Below, one piece after another: positions 44,129 through 44,417 of a stretch of 44,417 nucleotides of DNA. Every line of letters starts with the position of its first letter. Position 1 is the first letter of the stretch. The notes beneath the pieces were generated by a model. It ran no database searches. It had not been told where the DNA came from and worked only from the letters and a program-made list of their open reading frames with translations. A program made the position numbers and the translations under genes. Source of the stretch: JANWXD01 sp037446115 (GTDB lineage Bacteria > Acidobacteriota > Terriglobia > Bryobacterales > Bryobacteraceae); assembly GCA_037446115.1 (NCBI GenBank), contig JBBIJF010000033.1, positions 1 to 44,417 of the forward strand, in the 5' to 3' direction.

Positions 44129-44417
44129 ATTTCCGCGACTCTTAAGTCGCGGCCCCATTGAAGCATCTTCTCAGAACGTCAAATCGGTGGAAGGAGTCTA
44201 TATTTCCGCGACTCTTAAGTCGCGGCCCCATTGAAGCCGCGCTACGATCCTCGGCCGCGGAATTCATCGTCCATTTCCGCGACTCTTAAGTCGCGGCCCC
44301 ATTGAAGCTCGCGCGAGATCAAAGAAACCGAGAAGGAAATCAGATTTCCGCGACTCTTAAGTCGCGGTCCCATTGAAGCGTAGGCTTGTGCGGCTCCAAC
44401 GGCGTGTTCTGCATCAT
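44129..44417 (+). CRISPR. CRISPR array, four repeats visible, continues beyond the window
   Basis: 36-bp repeats lie at 44129-44164, 44202-44237, 44273-44308 and 44344-44379. Spacers are 37, 35 and 35 bp, plus at least 38 bp of a fourth that is cut by the window end. Each repeat contains a perfect 8-bp stem CCGCGACT / AGTCGCGG around a CTTA loop, and ends in ATTGAAGC. Repeat 4 differs from the others by one base (T for C at 44368), outside the stem. The last eight bases suit the 8-nt crRNA 5' tag produced by Cas6 cleavage at the stem base. The array belongs to the adjoining type I-G genes. Confidence 0.98.

Noticed and set aside
43944..44234. 96-residue frame between cas4-cas1 and the array
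   Set aside because: It runs through the leader and into the first two repeats, so it is not a gene.

Overview
The window is GC-rich bacterial chromosomal DNA with dense, mostly co-directional operons. It looks like an acidobacterium, most likely from the Solibacterales/Bryobacterales group. The basis is gene content: FG-GAP/VCBS and ASPIC-UnbV proteins beside a multiheme cytochrome, a tetraether-synthase-like radical SAM enzyme (acidobacteria make membrane-spanning lipids), a K+-independent membrane pyrophosphatase and a secreted GH2 enzyme. This assignment is inference; no rRNA gene is present.

Layout. 1-7.3 kb (+): the htpX 3' end, an RlmI-type rRNA methyltransferase, hppA, then a tight SIS / SDR / MetE-like / ROK cluster. 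7.3-15.8 kb: a secreted GH2 glycosidase (-), a TPR protein (+), and an overlapping three-gene operon (-) of multiheme cytochrome, CRTAC1-type protein and TPR/VCBS protein. 15.9-22.0 kb (-): four consecutive radical SAM genes, the first with the full cysteine pattern of the Tes (tetraether synthase) family; the likely job is unusual membrane lipid chemistry. 22.2-27.3 kb (-): a small membrane/coiled-coil protein, a GT2 glycosyltransferase, a DmpA/P1-type peptidase and an M1-type metallopeptidase. 27.3-27.8 kb: about 520 bp without a gene, holding two sigma70-like promoters, a 10-bp tandem repeat and a run of hairpins (candidate structured RNA). 27.8-32.6 kb (+): Wzt-like ABC ATPase, methyltransferase with a heptad-phased coiled coil, and a GT2-GT4 double glycosyltransferase. 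Together these resemble a polysaccharide capping, length-control and export module, but without its permease. 32.6 kb (-): tRNA-Thr(TGT), overlapping the end of the last gene.

32.7-44.4 kb (+): ribBA, then a CRISPR-Cas locus of type I-G (formerly I-U). A stand-alone Cas6 overlaps the ribBA stop codon. It is followed by Cas3 (helicase first, HD domain last), a 378-aa protein where the large subunit would be expected, Csb1 (Cas7), Csb2 (Cas5-Cas6 fusion), Cas2, a Cas4-Cas1 fusion, a leader and a CRISPR array that runs off the window end. The most notable points are the extra Cas6 tied to a riboflavin gene, the compact or uncertain large subunit, the Tes-like radical SAM operon, and the Wzt/methyltransferase-ruler pair. 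All calls come from reading motifs; no database search was run.
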